From positions 1 to 24,795 of the forward strand of contig JBHLPI010000027.1 in NCBI GenBank assembly GCA_048939595.1: DNA of 24,795 nucleotides, read 5' to 3'. Below, piece after piece: positions 24,053 to 24,795 of the stretch (positions within the stretch are counted from its first letter, which is position 1; each line of letters opens with the position of its first letter). Below the pieces are notes generated by a model. It did no database searches, had not been told where the DNA came from, and saw only the letters and a program-made list of their open reading frames with translations. The translations under genes and the position numbers were made by a program. Origin of the DNA: Hermodarchaeum sp048939595. Its GTDB lineage: Archaea; Asgardarchaeota; Hermodarchaeia; Hermodarchaeales; Hermodarchaeaceae.

Positions 24053-24795
24053 GTGCCGGTGCCTGAAACGCTAGCGTCTATTGTCTCTGAAGTGAGGGAC
24101 TATTGGGGTTTACGTCGCAAACAGCCCATTGGTCAATTAGTCACAATTCTCCGGAAAGAGGGCTTCAAATGCCCTCATGTTCTTTCCTCGATTGGAGAAG
24201 ACTCTGCGGCCATTGATTTAGGAGGCGATAATCTCATTTTGCTTTCGACTGATGCAGTCATCCCTGAATTGGCTCAGTCGAAGCCTTTTGCGGCAGGATA
24301 TTCGGCGATATTAGTCAATGTAAACGACATCTATGCCGCTGGAGGTCGACCGATTGTTGCCATGGTGAATATCGCCTTCACCCAAATGGAAGCAGGAGTC
24401 AAGTTCATGGACGGTATCTGTAAAGCAGGCCAGAAATTCAAAGTTGAAGTCGTTCGAGGTCATACTACTCCCTTTGCCCCCGTTAACGGAGTTAGCGCTT
24501 CAATGTGTGGAACTGTTTCCCGAGAGTCATATATCAGTGCTGGTGGTGCACAACCTGATGATGGGCTAATTTTAGCAGTCGATTTAAAGGGGCGGGTTTC
24601 ACCGAATTATGAGTTTGGATGGGACACAACAACCATCAAGACCTCCCGGGAAGTTTTGAAACGTTATGAAGCTATGCGCGTTCTTGCTGAAAGGCATTTA
24701 CTTTCTGCGTCTAAGGACTTGAGTAATGGTGGAATCATTGGGACGACGCTTCTAATGCTCGAATATGCACAAAAAGGTGCATTAATTGACTTAGA
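24053..24795 (+). CDS. AIR synthase (PurM)-related protein, similar to methanogenesis marker 2 (3' end outside window)
   Basis: The gene is open to the window edge, with 247 codons visible. It belongs to the PurM/SelD/ThiL ATP-binding superfamily. SSIGEDSAAIDLGGDNLILLSTDAVIP (from about residue 45) holds the GDD/A-type nucleotide and metal loop. VNVNDIYAAGGRPIVAMVNI is the second metal-binding block. GHTTPFAPVNGVSASMCG and ASKDLSNGGIIGT follow. The segment WDTTTIKTSREV and the DLSNGGIIGTTLLMLEY block are most like the methanogenesis marker 2 / Sll0787 branch, not ThiL, HypE or purM itself. That branch has no settled function, and its presence does not by itself make this a methanogen. GTG at 24053 is chosen because GAGGAG lies five bases upstream. 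It sits about 100 bases after pmbA and could share its transcript. Confidence 0.85.
   Translation, partial: MPVPETLASIVSEVRDYWGLRRKQPIGQLVTILRKEGFKCPHVLSSIGEDSAAIDLGGDNLILLSTDAVIPELAQSKPFAAGYSAILVNVNDIYAAGGRPIVAMVNIAFTQMEAGVKFMDGICKAGQKFKVEVVRGHTTPFAPVNGVSASMCGTVSRESYISAGGAQPDDGLILAVDLKGRVSPNYEFGWDTTTIKTSREVLKRYEAMRVLAERHLLSASKDLSNGGIIGTTLLMLEYAQKGALIDL

Noticed and set aside
1..24795. CRISPR array, insertion sequence, integrase, attachment site or prophage genes
   Set aside because: I saw no spaced direct repeats, transposase or integrase motifs, or phage genes. The rearrangement near 12810-15174 carries no visible mobile-element ends.
24053..24795. Thiamine-monophosphate kinase, HypE or SelD as the identity of the last gene
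   Set aside because: It has the superfamily metal loops, but the WDTTT and DLSNGGIIGT blocks fit the methanogenesis marker 2 / Sll0787 branch better, and no SelD-type catalytic Cys/Sec is seen near the N-terminus.

Overview
This window is archaeal chromosome of moderate GC content. The strongest evidence is a class V fructose-1,6-bisphosphate aldolase/phosphatase. Supporting evidence is an F420-type luciferase-like oxidoreductase, TATA-like boxes upstream of several genes, Shine-Dalgarno sites close to GGAGGTGAT, and frequent GTG and TTG starts. The large FtsX-family permeases recall those of Asgard-type archaea, but the lineage cannot be fixed from this sequence and I do not claim it. Twenty protein genes (two cut by the window edges), one tRNA and one decayed gene fill nearly all of the window.

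Left part (1-6250): the 3' end of msrA converges on a GNAT-DUF362 gene pair read leftward. Next come argS (leftward) and, divergently about 130 bases away, a tRNA-Arg(TCG), so the synthetase and one of its substrates are neighbours. Leftward genes for the gluconeogenic FBP aldolase/phosphatase and a gamma-carbonic-anhydrase-like hexapeptide protein follow.

Centre (6300-12630, all leftward): a tightly packed run of an FtsX/MacB-type permease, two 2-hydroxyacyl-CoA dehydratase-type subunits and their ATP-dependent activase. The last three together make a complete radical dehydratase/reductase system (electron-injecting activase plus two Fe-S subunits). The substrate is unknown. The second subunit has an unusual start region: an in-frame ATG followed by a stop, then a good Shine-Dalgarno in front of a CTG.

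ABC transporter region (9643-19929): two long paralogous FtsX-type permeases (995 and 970 residues) and two LolD/MacB-type ATPases. One of the ATPases carries an AbrB-like hairpin and a zinc ribbon at its C-terminus. Between them lies a rightward block (12810-14861) with a separate ABC-2 exporter (ATPase plus permease) and a TIGR04076-type small protein. At the right edge of that block is a leftward UbiA prenyltransferase remnant with three in-frame stops. The layout suggests that an ancestral transporter cluster was split.

Right part (20048-end): a luciferase-like oxidoreductase is divergent, over a shared TATA-rich region, from a tldD-tldE (pmbA) pair. A PurM/AIR-synthase-like gene resembling methanogenesis marker 2 follows and runs off the window.

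The items most worth a second look are the activase/dehydratase cluster with its odd start, the ATPase-AbrB-zinc-ribbon fusion, the split transporter cluster, and the UbiA remnant.
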